This document shows positions 1 to 6,267 of a stretch of DNA of 8,867 nt, in pieces. The stretch is from the NCBI GenBank assembly GCA_023426865.1, contig JAEZBT010000129.1, positions 1 to 8,867 on the forward strand, in the 5' to 3' direction. The position numbers and the translations under genes were made by a program. The stretch is from Actinomycetes bacterium. GTDB taxonomy: Bacteria > Actinomycetota > Actinomycetes > Actinomycetales > Cellulomonadaceae. The first letter of the stretch is position 1. The number at the start of each line of letters is the position of its first letter. A model generated the notes under the pieces. That model was not told the DNA's origin. It searched no databases and saw only the letters and a program-made list of their open reading frames with translations.

Positions 1-17
1 GGCGGATACTGGCGCCG

Positions 18-35
18 CCCGCCGACGACGGCGGG
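18..35. other. GC hairpin just upstream of the methyltransferase
   Basis: Two perfect 7-base arms (CCCGCCG and CGGCGGG) enclose a 4-base loop (ACGA). The hairpin ends 11 bases before the methyltransferase ATG at 47, so it lies next to that gene's G-rich ribosome-binding region. No T-run follows, so it is a poor Rho-independent terminator. It could be the tail of an upstream transcript, a leader structure, or chance in GC-rich DNA. Bases 1-17 are too short to assign. Confidence 0.3.
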
Positions 36-46
36 GGTGGGGCGAG

Positions 47-700
47 ATGACCAAGGACAGCTGGTCGCGGCTCGCCGCGACCTACGACGCGGACCACACC
101 TACATCTCGGGTGCCGACCTGGTCGACGCCATCCGCGAGCATCTCGCGGCCACGGTGCCCCGGGGGCGTGTGGTCGAGCTCGGCTGCGGGACCGCCCTCT
201 ACACGACCGCCTACGCCGGGCACTGCGAGCAGGTGCTCGCGCTGGACCTGTCGAGCGACATGGTCGAGATGGCGCACTGCACGCTGACCCCGATCCCCCA
301 GGCCGAGGCCCGGGTCGCCGACGCCACCGCCACCGGGCTGCCCAGCGGGGAGGCGGACGCCGTCGTGGCCGTGAACCTCCTGCACGTGGTTCCCGATGCC
401 GCCGCGGTCCTCGCGGAGGTGCGCCGCCTGCTCCACCCGAACGGGGTGCTGGTCGCCGTCGACGCCACCGGCCAGGGCCTCTCGGCGCGCCGGATGATCG
501 CGGCGACCTGGCGGATCATCCGCCGGTGGGGGCCGCTACCCCCGCACGTGAAGGGCCAGCTCGACCTCGACCAGTCGGGCCTCGAGGCGCTCGTGCTCCG
601 GGAGGGGTTCGAGGCGGTGACGGGGCACCTGCTCACCGGGCGTCGCATGAACGCCGCCTGCGTGCAGGCGCTCACGCCCGCGCTCGCCGCGGCCGCGTGA
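47..700 (+). CDS. Class I SAM-dependent methyltransferase
   Basis: A 217-residue soluble protein with the Rossmann-type methyltransferase fold. Motif I, the S-adenosylmethionine-binding glycine loop, is VVELGCGTA at residues 42-50. The acidic residue that normally binds the ribose hydroxyls is D67 in LALDLSS. The post-motif segment ADATATGLP (91-99) and the AVVAVNLLHVVPD stretch (105-117) match motifs II and III of the Methyltransf_11/25 group. The protein transfers a methyl group, but nothing in it names the acceptor; small molecules are the usual substrates of this group. There is no signal peptide or membrane segment. The ATG at 47 follows a G-rich stretch (GGTGGGGCGAG) that can serve as ribosome-binding site. 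It is apparently monocistronic, since what follows it is a gene remnant. Confidence 0.85.
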   Translation: MTKDSWSRLAATYDADHTYISGADLVDAIREHLAATVPRGRVVELGCGTALYTTAYAGHCEQVLALDLSSDMVEMAHCTLTPIPQAEARVADATATGLPSGEADAVVAVNLLHVVPDAAAVLAEVRRLLHPNGVLVAVDATGQGLSARRMIAATWRIIRRWGPLPPHVKGQLDLDQSGLEALVLREGFEAVTGHLLTGRRMNAACVQALTPALAAAA

Positions 701-716
701 GGCACGTGCATCCGTC

Positions 717-849
717 GAGGGCGTCAGCACCGTGTGCGAGTTCAAGGGCCGCGCGGTGTGCTTCGACGTCGTCGGCACGGACCAGGCCGGCGCGCGCGTC
801 GTCCGGCGTCGGGCCGTTCAAGGGTGGGGCCGGCAGCTGGGGCTGGTGA
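717..849 (+). pseudogene. Remnant of a DUF427-family gene (truncated, deleted, frameshifted)
   Basis: Two pieces in different frames match conserved parts of DUF427 (NTP_transf_9-type, about 90-130 residues, function unclear). In frame 3, bases 729-779 read TVCEFKGRAVCFDVVGT, like the family's 'CEWKGxAxYxDVVxG' block. In frame 1, bases 808-849 read VGPFKGGAGSWGW and then a stop, like the family's usual C-terminus 'VGPFKGxPGTWGW'. In an intact member these blocks are about 55 residues apart, with the W-x-YP and 'FYPxxVD' region between them. Here only about 30 bases separate them and the frame changes near 795-808. The N-terminal part is also missing, because the methyltransferase ends at 700. 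The family motifs are quoted from memory. The alternative, a short unrelated ORF, would not explain two ordered matches with the correct terminal stop. Confidence 0.65.
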
Positions 850-866
850 GCGCGGGCGCGCCGACC

Positions 867-872
867 TAGGGT
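867..872 (+). promoter_or_regulatory. Candidate -10 of the cupin gene (leaderless)
   Basis: TAGGGT fits the actinobacterial TANNNT -10 consensus and ends 8 bases before the ATG at 881. Transcription would then start at or next to the start codon. There is no convincing Shine-Dalgarno sequence in the gap. The -35 region is weak; the best candidate is TGGTGA at 844-849, inside the DUF427 remnant. Confidence 0.45.
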
Positions 873-880
873 CCGGTCGC

Positions 881-1243
881 ATGACCGACGTGCGCAACAT
901 CCACGAAGCCCTGTCGCGGGTCCCCGAGCCGTGGCAGCCGCACCGGCTCGTCAGCGTGAACGACTACGACGTGAAGGTGGCCAGGCTCGACGGCGAGTTC
1001 GTCTGGCACTCCCACCCGGACACCGACGAGCTGTTCCTGGTCGTCGCCGGCGAGCTGACGATCCAGCTCCGCGACCGGGACGTCCACCTGGGCCCGATGG
1101 ACGTCTTCGTGGTGCCCAGGGGCGTGGAGCACTGCCCCCGGGCGGACGCCGAGGCGCACGTCCTGCTGGTCGAGCCCGCGGGCACGGTCAACACCGGCGA
1201 CGCCGGCGGCGCGAGGACCTCGCCGCTGCGCGAGCTCGACTGA
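881..1243 (+). CDS. Single-domain cupin protein
   Basis: A 120-residue conserved-barrel protein. Cupin motif 1 is GEFVWHSHPDTDELFLVVAGE (38-58), with the expected metal ligands H43, H45 and E50. Motif 2 is GPMDVFVVPRGVEHCP (71-86), with the fourth ligand H84. All four metal ligands are present, so it probably binds a divalent metal. The length is normal for stand-alone cupins, which include isomerases, dioxygenases and sugar or small-molecule binding proteins; the sequence does not choose among them. An ORF extending further upstream exists, but its reading runs through the DUF427 remnant. The ATG at 881 is preferred because it precedes the cupin fold closely and lies just after a good -10. 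It converges with the RidA gene, with only 4 bases between the stops. Confidence 0.85.
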   Translation: MTDVRNIHEALSRVPEPWQPHRLVSVNDYDVKVARLDGEFVWHSHPDTDELFLVVAGELTIQLRDRDVHLGPMDVFVVPRGVEHCPRADAEAHVLLVEPAGTVNTGDAGGARTSPLRELD

Positions 1244-1251
1244 GCGCTCAG
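1240..1251. repeat. 12-bp palindrome carrying both convergent stop codons
   Basis: CTGAGCGCTCAG is perfectly self-complementary. It contains the TGA of the cupin gene (1241-1243) and, on the other strand, the TGA of the RidA gene (1248-1250). As a hairpin it would have no usable loop and there is no T-tract, so it is not a convincing terminator on its own. It may be chance. Confidence 0.4.
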
Positions 1252-1655
1252 GGCGCGACGGCCGCCACGGCCTCGATCTCGACGAGCGCGCCGGGCGGGC
1301 CGACGTCGAGCACCTTGACCACGGTGATCGCGGGCGGGGCGGCGTCGCGCGGCCAGAACTCGCCGAAGGCGGCGACGCCCTCGCCGAGGTCGGCGCCGTC
1401 GGCGTAGAGGATCCGCCAGGCCACGATGTCGGTGACCTGCGCGCCGGCCGCCTCGACAGTCGTGCGCAGGTTGGCGAGCGCCTGGCGCGTCTGCTCGGCC
1501 ATGCCGGGGCCGACCACCGCGCCGTCGGGGCCGACACCGTTGTGCCCCCCGAGGAAGACGGTGTCGCAGCCGGCCGGCACGCGGACTGCCCAGCTGAACA
1601 GGGGGCTCGCGTGGTGCTCGGGCGGGTTGATGTGGGTGATCTCCGGACTCGTCAT
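1248..1655 (-). CDS. RidA/YjgF/YER057c/UK114 family protein
   Basis: A 135-residue protein of normal family length. Recognisable features are the N-terminal 'SWAVRVPAGCDTVFLGG' strand region (21-37), the 'MAEQTRQALANL' helix (52-63), the 'DIVAW' strand (76-80) and the C-terminal 'VEIEAVAAV' strand (125-133). Family members form trimers. The RidA subgroup hydrolyses reactive enamines and imines made by PLP enzymes to ketoacids and ammonia. The arginine that defines active RidA (R105 of the E. coli protein) aligns with P107 here, so deaminase activity is doubtful and another Rid subfamily role is likely. The ATG at 1655 has no clear ribosome-binding site. It is transcribed divergently from the ABC-F gene across a short repeat-bearing region. 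Confidence 0.85.
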   Translation of the reverse strand: MTSPEITHINPPEHHASPLFSWAVRVPAGCDTVFLGGHNGVGPDGAVVGPGMAEQTRQALANLRTTVEAAGAQVTDIVAWRILYADGADLGEGVAAFGEFWPRDAAPPAITVVKVLDVGPPGALVEIEAVAAVAP

Positions 1656-1672
1656 CGGGCGATGGAACCAGC

Positions 1673-1696
1673 CACCTGTGACACCTGTGCGGTGTC
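1673..1696. promoter_or_regulatory. Overlapping direct and inverted repeats in the RidA/ABC-F divergent region
   Basis: CACCTGTG occurs twice in direct orientation, at 1673-1680 and 1682-1689 (9-base period). Overlapping this is a perfect inverted repeat, GACACC (1680-1685), 5-base spacer, GGTGTC (1691-1696). The position, between two divergent starts at 1655 and 1725 and just upstream of the candidate ABC-F -10, suits an operator that controls one or both genes. No regulator can be named. The possibility that this is an RNA hairpin is less likely, because the proposed transcript starts lie outside it. Confidence 0.4.
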
Positions 1697-1711
1697 GCCC
1701 GTCGGGCCAGG

Positions 1712-1717
1712 GACAAT
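1712..1717 (+). promoter_or_regulatory. Candidate -10 of the ABC-F gene (leaderless)
   Basis: GACAAT keeps the two most important -10 bases (A at position 2, T at position 6) and ends 7 bases before the ATG at 1725. This places the transcript start at the start codon. No good -35 is seen; the region 17-19 bases upstream falls in the GGTGTC half of the inverted repeat, which would fit an activator- or repressor-dependent promoter. A weak CAGGGA lies about 12 bases before the ATG and is too far to be a convincing ribosome-binding site. Confidence 0.35.
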
Positions 1718-1724
1718 CGTCACC

Positions 1725-3389
1725 ATGACGGCGACCGTGCAGGCCAAGGGCGTGAGCGCCGCCTTCGGTGACCGGACCCTGTTCTCCGGGGTGGACCTCG
1801 TGGTGGCGCCCGGGGATGTCGTCGGGCTGGTGGGGCCGAACGGAGCCGGGAAGTCCACGCTCCTGCGCCTGCTCGCCGGGGCGCTCGCGCCGGAGTCGGG
1901 CAGCGTGGCGGTCTCCCCGCCTGACGCCGAGCTCGGGTTCCTCGCGCAGGAGATCGAGCGCCGCCCCGACGAGTCGGTCGCCGCGCACCTCGAGCGCCGG
2001 ACGGGCGTCGCCGCGGCGCAGGCCGCGATGGACGACGCCGCGCACGCCCTCGCCGACCCGCCCGACGGGGATCACGACACGGCCGCCGAGCGGTACTCCG
2101 ACGCGCTCGAGCGCTGGCTGCGCCTCGGCGGGGCCGACTTCGAGGCCCGGCGCGACGCCGTGGCCGCCGACCTCGGGCTGACCGTCGACCTCGACCTCCC
2201 GATGACCGCCCTGTCCGGCGGGGAGGCGGCCCGTGTCGGCCTGGCGGTGCTGCTGCTCTCCCGCCTGGACCTGTACCTGCTCGACGAGCCGACCAACGAC
2301 CTCGACGCCCATGGCCTGGACCTGCTCGAGGAGTTCGTCCAGCAGGCGACCGCGCCGATCGTCGTCGTGAGCCACGACCGGGAGTTCCTCAGCCGGACCG
2401 TCACCACCGTCGTCGAGATCGACCGCAGCCTGCAGCGGGTGCTCGTGTACGGCGGCTCGTACGACGCCTACCTCGAGGAACGTTCGATCACGCGTCGTCG
2501 GGCGCGCGAGGCGTTCGAGGAGTACGCCGCCCGGCGCGACACGCTGCAGGCCCGCGCGCGGATGCAGCGCGCCTGGATGGCCAAGGCCGTGCGCAACGCG
2601 CGGCGCAAGGCGCCGGACCACGACAAGAAGGCGCGCAACGCCCGCGGCGAGACGTCGGAGAAGCAGGCCGCCAAGGCCCGTCAGTCCGACCGGGCCCTGG
2701 CCCGCCTCGAGGCGCAGGCGGTCGAGGAGCCGCGCAAGGAGTGGCAGCTCCAGATGACGATCGCGTCGGCACCGCGCTCGGGCGCCGTCGTCGCAGTGGC
2801 GTCCGGCGCGGTGGTGCGGCGCGGCGGCTTCGCGCTGGGCCCGGTGGACCTCCAGCTCGACTGGCAGGACCGCGTCGCGGTGACCGGCCCGAACGGCGCC
2901 GGGAAGTCCACGCTGCTCGCCCTGCTCCTGGGCCGGGTGGCGCCGTCGGTGGGCACGATGTCCCTGGGCTCGGGCGTGCTGGTCGGTGAGGTGGACCAGG
3001 CCCGCGCTGCGTTCGAGGGCGACGAGCCGGTGGCCGCGGCGTTCGGCCTCCAGGTGCCCGACTGGCCGACGGCGGACGTGCGCACCCTGCTGGCGAAGTT
3101 CGGCCTCGGCGCGCACCAGGTCGGGCGCCCGGCGTCGTCGCTCTCCCCGGGCGAGCGCACGCGGGCCGCGCTCGCGCTCCTCCAGGCGCGCGGGGTGAAC
3201 CTGCTGGTGCTCGACGAGCCGACGAACCACCTGGACCTGCCCGCGATCGAGCAGCTCGAAGCCGCGCTGGACGCGTTCGAGGGCACGATCCTGCTGGTCA
3301 CCCACGACCGCCGGATGCTCGAGACCGTGCGGCTGACCCGCCGATGGCACGTCGAGGACGGCCAGGTGACGGAGGTCGAGCCCGGCTGA
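1725..3389 (+). CDS. ABC-F family ATPase (ribosome-associated, tandem ABC domains)
   Basis: A 554-residue soluble protein with two ABC ATPase domains and no membrane segments. Domain 1 has Walker A GPNGAGKST (37-45), signature LSGGE (163-167) and Walker B LYLLDEPTND (183-192) with H218 in SHD. Domain 2 has Walker A GPNGAGKST (388-396), signature LSPGE (473-477) and Walker B NLLVLDEPTNHLD (492-504) with H527. Between them, about 250-345, is a long, charged, Arg/Lys/Ala-rich helical linker, the P-site tRNA interaction motif that defines ABC-F proteins. ABC-F proteins bind the ribosomal E site, and members act as translation factors or as target-protection antibiotic resistance proteins. The sequence alone does not decide between them, and EttA-type housekeeping is not proven. 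The ATG at 1725 is chosen because the first ABC strand starts at residue 4; an in-frame upstream extension would be non-homologous. It converges with the hydrolase gene with 7 bases between stops. Confidence 0.9.
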   Translation: MTATVQAKGVSAAFGDRTLFSGVDLVVAPGDVVGLVGPNGAGKSTLLRLLAGALAPESGSVAVSPPDAELGFLAQEIERRPDESVAAHLERRTGVAAAQAAMDDAAHALADPPDGDHDTAAERYSDALERWLRLGGADFEARRDAVAADLGLTVDLDLPMTALSGGEAARVGLAVLLLSRLDLYLLDEPTNDLDAHGLDLLEEFVQQATAPIVVVSHDREFLSRTVTTVVEIDRSLQRVLVYGGSYDAYLEERSITRRRAREAFEEYAARRDTLQARARMQRAWMAKAVRNARRKAPDHDKKARNARGETSEKQAAKARQSDRALARLEAQAVEEPRKEWQLQMTIASAPRSGAVVAVASGAVVRRGGFALGPVDLQLDWQDRVAVTGPNGAGKSTLLALLLGRVAPSVGTMSLGSGVLVGEVDQARAAFEGDEPVAAAFGLQVPDWPTADVRTLLAKFGLGAHQVGRPASSLSPGERTRAALALLQARGVNLLVLDEPTNHLDLPAIEQLEAALDAFEGTILLVTHDRRMLETVRLTRRWHVEDGQVTEVEPG

Positions 3390-3396
3390 CGCGCCC

Positions 3397-4371
3397 TCAG
3401 CGGCCCGTGGCGACGCCCCCGAGGAAGCCGGCCACGGTCGCAAGGTACGCCGGGGCGAGCTGGTCGCGCCGCGGGACGCCGTCGACGGGGTCGGCGACGA
3501 AGAGCCCGTGGTCGCCCTGCGGGAACACCGCGAACCCGTGCCCGGGGTGCTCGGGCAGGGCGCACGCGAATGCGGCGAGGCTGGACCGGACGGGCACGAC
3601 GTCGTCCGCCGCGCCGAACAGCACGAGGACGGGGCAGCGGACGCGGGGTAGCACCGCCACGGGGTCGAAGTCGAGGACACCACGCACGAAGCGCAGGATC
3701 GTCGGCGTGTCGTACGGCTCGAGGACCGCCGGGTACCAGGGCCGGTCCGCGTGGGCCGCCTGCGCCGCGAGGATCGCCTCCACCGGGACGTCCGAGCGGA
3801 GCAGGTCCGCGCGCTCGTCGACCCACGCCATCGCCTCGGCGACGGTCGCCTCGTCGTGACCGCCGGCCCGGACGCGTGCCTCCTGTCGGGCCCGCTCCTG
3901 CTCCGCGGGCGTCGTGCCCGGGCCCGAGTGGCAGACGACGAAGTCGACGAGGCCTGGCTCCATCGCGGCGGCGAGGATCGCGACCCACCCACCCTGGCTG
4001 GTGCCGTAGAGACCGACGGGGCGGCCGACCGCCGCCGGGTCGGCGCGCAGCACCCGCACCGCGGCCAGCGACTCGCGCGCGCGGTCCTCGAGCGTCTGGT
4101 CCGTCCAGTGTCCGGGCGACCCGCCGCAGCCGGGCTTGTCGTGGCGGAGGACGGCGGCGCCCGCGTCGGTCAGGAACTCGGGCCAGCCGCCCCAGTCGTG
4201 GCGGTCGCCGTCGCCCGAGCCGTCGACGAGCACGACGCCGACGGTCGCCCCGCCGTCGGTCGGCGCCCGGAGGATCGCACCGAGGTCCCCGACGGCCGTC
4301 GGCACGACGGCGTCCGTCTCGACGGCGGGCACGTGCGGGAAGGCGGGTACGAGCGCTGCGTCCCGGCTCAT
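3397..4371 (-). CDS. Alpha/beta hydrolase (serine esterase/peptidase-like)
   Basis: A 324-residue cytoplasmic protein with the alpha/beta hydrolase fold. The N-terminal core has LVDGSGDGDRHDW (48-60), which resembles the oxyanion-hole loop, and LRHDKPGCGGS (75-85), typical of the dienelactone-hydrolase/acyl-peptidase-like group. The nucleophile is S125 in GTSQGG (123-128). The probable acid is D256 in FGAADDVVP (252-260), and the catalytic histidine is H288 in GDHGLF (286-291). A helical cap (about 155-235) lies between nucleophile and acid. The substrate is unknown. Its ATG is 4 bases past the stop of the ArsR-type gene, and the ribosome-binding site GAGGAGG lies in the last codons of that gene. 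The two are therefore an operon and probably translationally coupled, so the hydrolase is the likely target of the regulator's signal. Confidence 0.88.
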   Translation of the reverse strand: MSRDAALVPAFPHVPAVETDAVVPTAVGDLGAILRAPTDGGATVGVVLVDGSGDGDRHDWGGWPEFLTDAGAAVLRHDKPGCGGSPGHWTDQTLEDRARESLAAVRVLRADPAAVGRPVGLYGTSQGGWVAILAAAMEPGLVDFVVCHSGPGTTPAEQERARQEARVRAGGHDEATVAEAMAWVDERADLLRSDVPVEAILAAQAAHADRPWYPAVLEPYDTPTILRFVRGVLDFDPVAVLPRVRCPVLVLFGAADDVVPVRSSLAAFACALPEHPGHGFAVFPQGDHGLFVADPVDGVPRRDQLAPAYLATVAGFLGGVATGR

Positions 4372-4375
4372 GGGT

Positions 4376-4924
4376 TCACCCCTCCTCGGGTTCGGTGCCG
4401 GACGGCGTGCCGGCCACCAGGACGCGGACGAACCGGTAGCCCTCCGGCCAGTCCGTACGGTCGGTCAGCCGACCGACGTAGGGCTCGACCGCAGCCGAGA
4501 GCACTTCCCGGAGGGCGCGGAGCTCCTCGGCGGTCAGCGGGAGCGTCGCGCCGCCGATGAACGCCGCGTCGCGCCACCGCTCGGGCTGGTCCGCCCGCCC
4601 CTCCTGCCACGCCAGGATCCGGTCGGCCTCGCGCTGCACGAACACCCGCTCGAGCTCCATCGCCGCGGGGCCCTCGCCCGACCAGCTCTGCTCGACGTCG
4701 AGGAGCCGCCACGGGTGCTCGCGACGGTCGTCACTGCGGTCGGGCTCGACGAAGCCGTAGCGGGCGAGCTGGCGCAGGTGGTACGAGCAGCTCGCCTGGG
4801 TCGAGCCGAGCCGCCGAGCACACTCGGCGGCCGTGAGCGGCCCGACGGTGCCCAACAGCTCGATCAGGTCCAGGCGCAACGGGTGGGCCATCGCGCGCAG
4901 AGCGCCGGGCTCGGTGACTCGCAT
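4376..4924 (-). CDS. ArsR-type winged-helix transcriptional regulator
   Basis: A 182-residue protein. Its N-terminal third is an ArsR/HTH_20-like winged helix: 'ALRAMAHPLRLDLIELL' (8-24), the helix-turn-helix 'LTAAECARRLGSTQASCSYHLRQL' over 30-53, then the wing (YGFVEPD, 56-62, onward). The C-terminal 100 residues are helical and charged (AMELERVFVQREADRILAW, then a 'LTAEELRALREVL' helix), and may carry the ligand or dimer contacts. No arsenic- or metal-type cysteine pair is visible; the only cysteines are C35 and C46, in the DNA-binding domain. It heads a two-gene operon with the hydrolase. A palindrome over its own -10 predicts autorepression relieved by a small ligand, possibly a hydrolase substrate. 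This last point is inference. Confidence 0.85.
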   Translation of the reverse strand: MRVTEPGALRAMAHPLRLDLIELLGTVGPLTAAECARRLGSTQASCSYHLRQLARYGFVEPDRSDDRREHPWRLLDVEQSWSGEGPAAMELERVFVQREADRILAWQEGRADQPERWRDAAFIGGATLPLTAEELRALREVLSAAVEPYVGRLTDRTDWPEGYRFVRVLVAGTPSGTEPEEG

Positions 4925-4927
4925 GCC

Positions 4928-4943
4928 CCAAAGGTACCTTTGG
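4928..4943. promoter_or_regulatory. Perfect 16-bp palindromic operator at the ArsR-type promoter
   Basis: CCAAAGGTACCTTTGG is perfectly self-complementary. Flanking ATGCC (4923-4927) and GGCAT (4942-4946) extend the symmetry, except for two extra C bases on the gene side. It covers the -10 hexamer (4931-4936) and ends four bases before the start codon, so a dimer bound here would block RNA polymerase. The wHTH protein encoded immediately downstream is the obvious candidate binder. A second, weaker inverted repeat, GTCAA (4954-4958) and TTGAC (4967-4971), overlaps the -35. Confidence 0.7.
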
Positions 4944-4958
4944 CATCCAAGATGTCAA
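4931..4958 (-). promoter_or_regulatory. Promoter of the ArsR-type/hydrolase operon (leaderless)
   Basis: Read on the minus strand, a consensus -35 TTGACA (4958-4953) is followed by a 16-base spacer and a -10 TACCTT (4936-4931). Six bases then lead to the ATG at 4924, so the transcript should begin at or within a base or two of the start codon. No Shine-Dalgarno sequence can fit. This is the strongest sigma-70-type promoter in the window and lies in its most AT-rich stretch. Confidence 0.7.
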
Positions 4959-4995
4959 GCAACTCTTTGACGAATCGGCGGACGGGACCACGGAT

Positions 4996-5008
4996 GGCCC
5001 CGCGGGCC
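4996..5008 (-). terminator. Weak hairpin after the GGDEF gene
   Basis: On the minus strand GGCCC, a 3-base loop GCG and GGGCC form a short GC stem that begins 1 base after the diguanylate cyclase stop codon. There is no T-tract. It may pause polymerase or protect the 3' end, but it is a poor terminator on its own. The downstream operon has its own strong promoter. Confidence 0.25.
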
Positions 5009-5009
5009 G

Positions 5010-5816
5010 TCAGAGCACCGGGGACTCGATGAACGACGCCTGGCCGTGGCGGTCCCGGCTGTACAGGACGCAGAGCCCGCGGCTGCTGCGCTTGGCGTCG
5101 TACATCGCCGCGTCGGCGGCCGCCACGATGGCGTCGGCGTTCGGCGGGCAGTCCCGCGAGGTCGCCACGCCCACGCTGCTCGTGATCTCGTACGGGCGCT
5201 CCGCGAGCACGAACGGCGGCCGGAGCGCGTCGGCGATGCGTCGCGCGACGGACAGCGCGTCCTCGGCCGAGGTCACGTCGTGGAGCAGGACGAGGAACTC
5301 GTCGCCGCCGACGCGCGCGGCGGTGTCGCCCGCCCGGAGCTCGCCCCTGATCCGCCGGGCCACGTCGACGAGCAGCTGGTCGCCGGCGGCGTGACCGAGC
5401 GTGTCGTTGACCGCCTTGAAGTCGTCGAGGTCGATGAAGAGGACCGCGAGCTCCTTGGGGCGCCGCTCGGCGAGCTCCAGCTGGTGGACCAGGCGGTCCC
5501 AGAACGCCGCGCGGTTCGGCAGGCCGGTCAGGTCGTCGTGCAGGGCGCGATGGCTCAGCTCCTGCGTCACGAGGGCGAGCTCGGCGGTCCGGTCGGCGAC
5601 GCGTCGCTCGACCTCCTCGAAGGAGGCATGCAGCTCCTCGCCGAGGGCGTTCACACCCGCCGCCACGGCGTCGACGATGTCACCGGCGAGGGTGACGGTG
5701 GCCCGAGCATGGAACCGGAGCGCAGCGAGCTCCTGGATGACGCCCACGATCTCCTCGAGGCGCCTCTCCAGATCCCCGGGCTCGGGAGTGCCGGGAGGCT
5801 CCGGCGATGAGGTCAC
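5010..5816 (-). CDS. Diguanylate cyclase with soluble HAMP-like N-terminus
   Basis: A 268-residue protein that should join two GTP into cyclic di-GMP. Residues 15-60 (DLERRLEEIVGVIQELAALR onward, ending in DAVAAGVNALGEEL) resemble the HAMP-like module found in soluble sensor kinases and cyclases, followed by a coiled coil (64-90). The catalytic domain starts at DDLTGLPNR (94-102), has metal aspartate D129 in FIDLDDFK and an intact active site GGDEF (170-174). The product-inhibition site RAGD (161-164) lies exactly five residues upstream, so the enzyme should be active and feedback-inhibited. No membrane segment is present. The GTG at 5816 is chosen because it overlaps the upstream stop as GTGA and has AAGGG 8 bases before it; an in-frame GTG at 5837 would add 7 residues. 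It is coupled to the STAS-like gene. Confidence 0.9.
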   Translation of the reverse strand: MTSSPEPPGTPEPGDLERRLEEIVGVIQELAALRFHARATVTLAGDIVDAVAAGVNALGEELHASFEEVERRVADRTAELALVTQELSHRALHDDLTGLPNRAAFWDRLVHQLELAERRPKELAVLFIDLDDFKAVNDTLGHAAGDQLLVDVARRIRGELRAGDTAARVGGDEFLVLLHDVTSAEDALSVARRIADALRPPFVLAERPYEITSSVGVATSRDCPPNADAIVAAADAAMYDAKRSSRGLCVLYSRDRHGQASFIESPVL

Positions 5817-6199
5817 CCGAGGAAGCCCTTGAGCCACTCGACGGCGGCGGCCTCGTCGTCGAACAGCCGCGTCGGCGCCTTCGGCTTGTTCACGTTCATG
5901 AAGAAGTTGCCCATCATCCGGCTGAGCGGGTTCGCGACGAGGATCGCGACGGCCGACACCACCTCATGGCGGCGGATGAACTCCAGGCGACCCTTCCGGT
6001 CCTGAGGGCCGGCGTTGCGCACGTCGACCAGCAGCGGCGCGGGCCGGTCACCGGTCACCTCGATCATCCCGTTGATGGTCGCGATGGAGTCCTCGCGCCC
6101 GGAGGGCACGGGCGGCGACCAGACGAGGCGCACGACCCCGTCGTCGGGCAGCCACATGCGGAACTTCGGGTGTGTGACCTCCCGGGCGTGCTCGGTCAT
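5813..6199 (-). CDS. STAS/SEC14-like small protein (DUF7793-like)
   Basis: A 128-residue soluble protein of SpoIIAA/STAS-like layout: strand-rich N-terminus, 'PLLVDVRN' (55-62) at the position of the STAS central strand, helix 'GRLEFIRRHEVV' (70-81), strand 'SAVAILVANP' (82-91), then LSRMMGNFFMNVNKPKAPTRLF (92-113) and the C-terminal helix 'EAAAVEWLKGFL'. The 'NFF-x5-KP-x2-PT-x-LF ... A-x2-WL' pattern is what I recall of DUF7793 and STAS/SEC14-domain proteins. No phosphorylatable serine is obvious at the anti-sigma-antagonist position, so a phospho-switch is not supported. The ATG at 6199 has GAGGT six bases upstream; an ATG at 6250 is less likely because it adds an Arg-rich tail with no ribosome-binding site. 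Its stop overlaps the cyclase start by 4 bases, so it is probably a partner or regulator of that cyclase. Confidence 0.75.
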   Translation of the reverse strand: MTEHAREVTHPKFRMWLPDDGVVRLVWSPPVPSGREDSIATINGMIEVTGDRPAPLLVDVRNAGPQDRKGRLEFIRRHEVVSAVAILVANPLSRMMGNFFMNVNKPKAPTRLFDDEAAAVEWLKGFLG

Positions 6200-6267
6200 C
6201 GCGCGACCTCGCACCCCGCCGCGCAGGCGCGGTCGGCGCCGTCGCGGCACGCCGGAACGTTCATCTC

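Noticed and set aside
37..849. A 270-residue plus-strand open frame overlapping the methyltransferase
   Set aside because: It is an Arg/Gly-rich shadow through 700. Only its last dozen codons are meaningful, as the C-terminal piece of the DUF427 remnant.
1248..3992. A 914-residue minus-strand open frame
   Set aside because: Only its last 135 residues (RidA, from the ATG at 1655) are a real gene. The rest is antisense to the ABC-F gene and an off-frame reading of the hydrolase, with low-complexity Arg/Pro/Ala content that is typical of GC-rich shadow frames.
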